From Cichorium intybus (lineage: Eukaryota > Streptophyta > Magnoliopsida > Asterales > Asteraceae), in NCBI GenBank assembly GCA_023525715.1, contig CM042011.1, positions 58,122,354 to 58,186,353 of the forward strand: a DNA stretch of 64,000 bases, read 5' to 3'. Below, in pieces: positions 60,503 to 64,000 of this stretch (its first letter is position 1; the number at the start of each line of letters is the position of its first letter). A model generated the notes under the pieces. That model did no database searches and was not told the origin of the DNA. It saw nothing but the letters and a program-made list of their open reading frames with translations. The position numbers were made by a program, and so were the translations under genes.

Positions 60503-63500
60503 ATGTCTTCGGTGAAATACGACATTCCGCTGCTGGATCGGAATACCCGATTTCCGCTGTGGCAAGTAAAGATGAGAGATATTCTCATTCAGATGAATTT
60601 ACACAAGGCGCTCTTGGGTTTCGAAAGGATGCCCAATACATGGACCGAAGAAGAAAAAGAGATGAAAGATCTAAAGGCTTTATCCCAGATTCGTTTGCAC
60701 TTGTCAAACGATGTTTTACAAGATGTTCTAAAAGAAACGTCGGCGGCTGCTTTGTGGCTGAAGTTGGAGCAGTTATTGATGACAAAGAGCTTACCGAACA
60801 AGTTGCATCTAAAGCAACGGCTGTTCAATCTCAAGATGATTGAAGGAGGCTCATTAGCTGAACATTTGTCCACATTCAAAGAGTTAATAAATAACTTGGA
60901 GAATATGGATGTTTAGTATGAAGATGAAGACTTAGCTTTATTTTTGCTGTCATCGTTGCCCGAATCCTACAGCCATTTTCGTGATACGATCATCTGCAGC
61001 CGTGAAACTCTTGTTTTAGATGAAGTCTTTACAGCTTTGGATTCTAAAGAGAAGATGAAATATATTATCGGTGGTGGTTCAGGTGATGCTAAAGCCGAAG
61101 GTTTGAATGCCAGAGGAAGAACAACAGAGAGAAGTAGAACTTCTCAATCTTCCAACAGAACCAGATCCAAGTCAAAAGGCAAACGAAAGTTTTGCAACTA
61201 TTGTCACAAGAAGGGACATGTGCTTGAAGAATGTTTCAAGTTGAAGAATAAAGAAAAAGAGAATGCTGCAGCAAATGGTAAACAAGCTAGCACTTCGGGT
61301 GAAGCCGATGTAGCAGAGGTCGAATGTATTGGAGAACTCTTGACAGTTTATTCAGATAAACTGGATTTCACTGGTGATTGGATACTCGACTCTGGTTGTA
61401 CTTTTCATATGTGTCACAACAAAAGTTGGTTTTACACATTTGAAAAGGTTAACCAGGGCTATGTGTTGATGGGTAAGAATACTACATGTCCAGTTCTTGG
61501 ACATGGTTCAGTCAGAATCCGTATGTTTGATGGCGTTATCCGAACCATTCGGGATATTAGATATGTCCCTGACCTCAGAAGAAACTTGTTATCTCTTAGT
61601 TCCTTTGATAAAAATGGATACGAGTTTGCCGGTAAAGGTGGAGTTCTCAGGGTGTTCAAAGATGGTTCCGACAAACTGAGAGCCAATCGAAAAACCTCCG
61701 ATCTCTACTTTCTTGACGGGCAAACAATTTCGAGTGATGCTGTTGTTGTTTCAAAGTCTCTTTCTGATCTAGATCAGTCCTGTCTTTGGCACCTTCGACT
61801 TGGCCATATGAGTTTTCAAGGCATGTCAGAATTGAGTCGAAGAGGTTTACTTGGTCAACAAAAGATTGTTGATTTGGAGTTCTGTGAAGACTGTGTATAT
61901 GGCAAGGCAAAACGAGTGAGGTTTGCAAGTGGTATCCATACAACGAAAATACCACTCGACTATGTCCACTCGGATTTGTGGGGACCAGCTCGAGTTGCTT
62001 CTAAAGGTGGAGCTAACTATATGCTCACTATCATTGACGATTTCTCCAGGAAGGTGTGGTGTTTCTTCTTAAAACATAAGGGAGACGTTTTCTCTACCTT
62101 CAGAGACTGGAAAGTTCAGGTTGAAAAGCAATCAGGATTGGTGGTAAAGTATCTTCGTACGGATAATGGACTAGAGTTTTGCTCAGAAGAGTTTAACGCC
62201 TATTGCTGAAAGGAAGGCATTACTCGACATCGCATGGTAGTCCATACGCCTCAACAAAATGGTGTAGCCGAAAGGATGAATCGCACCATTATGGAGAAAG
62301 TCCGATGTATGCTTTCAAATTCCAAATTGCCAAAGTCCTTTTAGGTGGAGGCTGCTTCTACTGCTTGCTATGTTATCAACCGATCACCGTCACGAGCAAT
62401 CGAAAAGAAAACTCCGTATGAGTTATGGTCCGGGAAACCTGCCGATTATACACATCTGAAACCTTTCGGATGTCCAGCTTATGCACGAGTTGACAATGGG
62501 AAGTTAGAACCGAGAGCACTTAAATGTGTCTTTCTTGGTTATAATCCAGGAGTTAAAGGTTACAAGTTATGGAGCAATGATCTAAATAAAATCATCATCT
62601 CAAGAGATGTTACTTTTGACGAGTCTGCTATGATTCATCAAACTTCCGACTCTACAGAAGATACAATCGCATCATCAAAAGCAAATGAAGAGAAAGCTCA
62701 AATGGAGGTGGAGTTTCCTACTTCACCTGTCACCATTCCGAGTCCAGTTGAGCAACAAGAGTCTTCCTCGCCAAATGAGCATGTCGTTGTTGAAGAAACA
62801 ACTTCACAACCACAAGCTACTACTCGAAGTATTGCTAGAGATAGGCCGAGAAGACAAATTGTTCCTCCAAAGAGGTATGCTGAAGCTGAACTTGTTGCTT
62901 ATGCTTTTATTGTTGCTAATGATATTGAGTCGGAAACGGAGCCTCTAAATTATGATGAGGCTATCAAATCTAAAGACTCAAGTGATTGGATGATTGCTAT
63001 TCATAATGAGATTGAATCCTTGCAAAGAAATGGTACTTGGGATTTAGTTCCTATTCCAAAAGGGAAAAGGCCAGTTAAATGCAAGTGGGTCTACAAGCTC
63101 AAAGAACCTGTTAACCCGAATGAGAAACCAAGATATAAAGCTCGGTTGGTAGCTAAAGGCTACAGTCAAATTCCAGGCGTTGACTATACTGACATCTATT
63201 CCCCAGTAGTCAAACACACTTCTATTCATGCATTGTTGGGGTTAGTTGCTTCAAATGATTATGAGTTGGAGCAACTAGATGTTACTACAACTTTCCTAAA
63301 TGGTGAGCTTGAGGAAGAGATTTTCATGCAACAACCTGAAGGTTTTGTAGTTCTTGGCAAGGAGGACTACGTATGTAAATTGAAGAAATTTCTCTACAGC
63401 CTCAAGCAGTCTCCTAGACAATGGTACAAGAGGTTTGATTCTTTCATGACCAGTCACAAATTCAGCAGGTGCACCTATGATAGCTGCGTTTATTTCAAGA

Positions 63501-64000
63501 AAGGTGACGATGGTTCAAAGATCTACTTAATCTTGTACGTGGATGACATGTTGATTGCAGCAAAGGATATGAAGGAGATTCAGAAGTTAAAAGACCAGTT
63601 GAAAGCTGATTTTGAAATGAAGGACTTAAGAGCTGCCAAGAAAATTTTAGGTATGGAAATTGTTCGTGACAGGAAGTCTAGGATCTTGCATCTTTCTCAA
63701 AAGGGTTACATTGAGAAAGTCCTACGACGCTTTAATATGCATGAAGCAAAGCCTGTCAACACACCTTTTGCAGCTCATTTCAAGTTATCATCCGCTTTAA
63801 GTCCTACTACTGAGACTGATATGGAGTACATGGCACGCGTACCATACTCTAGTGCTGTTGGATCTTTGATGTATGCTATGATCTGCACACGCCCTGATTT
63901 GGCTTATGCAGTTAGCATGGTTAGTAGATATATGGCGAACCCGGGGAATGAACACTGGAAAGCAGTACAATGGATCTTACGTTATCTACGCGGTACGTCT
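60503..64000 (+). pseudogene. second copia Gag-Pol, three in-frame stops, runs off the window
   Basis: ATG at 60503 (MSSVKYDIPLLDRNTRF) opens one frame to the window end, broken only by TAG 60914, TGA 62207 and TAG 62342. Order: gag (SAAALWLKLEQLL, LKMIEGGSLAEHL), knuckle CNYCHKKGHVLEEC (about 61195-61236), protease WILDSGC (about 61378), WHLRLGHMSFQGM, integrase HSDLWGP, RTDNGLEF and PQQNGVAERMNR, then reverse transcriptase with KARLVAKGYSQ, QLDVTTTFLNGELEEEIFMQ and the catalytic YVDD (63535-63546), up to NPGNEHWKAVQWILRYLRGT. RNase H, 3' region and right LTR lie beyond 64000. TAG 60914 fits CAG and TAG 62342 fits TGG at family-conserved sites. It is a different lineage from the 23114 element. 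Confidence 0.9.

Noticed and set aside
60439..60843. 134-aa plus-strand frame at the start of the second copia
   Set aside because: Out-of-frame shadow of the copia gag frame that begins at 60503.

Overview
This is a stretch of plant nuclear genome. It is AT-rich, its genes have GT-AG introns, and about two thirds of it can be assigned to transposable elements. The types present (Athila-like gypsy with a tRNA-Asp-type primer site, copia elements primed by initiator tRNA-Met, PIF/Harbinger, Helitron, SINE, LINE) point to a eudicot. My impression from the repeat families is Asteraceae, but that is recall and not proof.

Only two ordinary host genes are clear. (1) 14341-18276, minus strand: a complete 12-exon gene for plastid-type bifunctional AICAR transformylase/IMP cyclohydrolase (PurH/ATIC, 606 aa by my splice model), the last two steps of IMP synthesis. 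(2) 35586-38075, plus strand: a 3-exon MYB-related transcription factor of the CCHC-knuckle plus SHAQKYF class (337 aa, MYBS3/KUA1-like). Neither is functionally tied to its neighbours; both sit as islands among repeats.

Layout. 1-2581: unassigned AT-rich DNA with CCGGTT-rich repeat fragments. 2582-7076: a tandem direct duplication (2239 and 2256 bp) carrying two copies of a Harbinger transposase gene, the first frameshifted, the second open but lacking one catalytic Asp. 7580-12700: a minus-strand Helitron 3' terminus with exon-like fragments upstream of it. 14341-18276: PurH with two inverted-repeat elements in introns. 19172-19322: a tRNA-derived SINE with target duplication. 19560-20140: a LINE reverse-transcriptase relic. 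21988-22600: paired CpG boxes spaced about 22 bp. 23114-32109: an intact Ty1/copia retrotransposon (LTRs, 5-bp target duplication, single 1339-aa polyprotein), inserted next to an older relative. 33492-34105: a solo LTR with 5-bp duplication. 35586-38075: the MYB gene. 38490-43164: repeat-derived noncoding DNA. 43477-44626: a decayed Helitron helicase, minus strand. 44794-56698: an Athila-like gypsy array (partial unit, LTR, decayed gag-pol-ORF3, LTR, partial unit). 56699-59938: long (TA)n tracts, a reversed copia 3' relic and a foldback MITE. 59939-64000: the left part of a second copia element with three in-frame stops, running off the window.

The two least explained signals are both in retroelement noncoding DNA. 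The copia leader has four copies of a short core (GATAAAGG..ACCTAA.CA), each between arms that differ in sequence but are largely complementary (25690-26030). The Athila-like element has at least seven pairs of GC-rich nonamers (GCGCCGCGG with GCGACGCGG-type) set 21-24 bp apart, in the LTRs and around its third ORF; a cousin with 21-22-bp spacing lies at 21988-22600.
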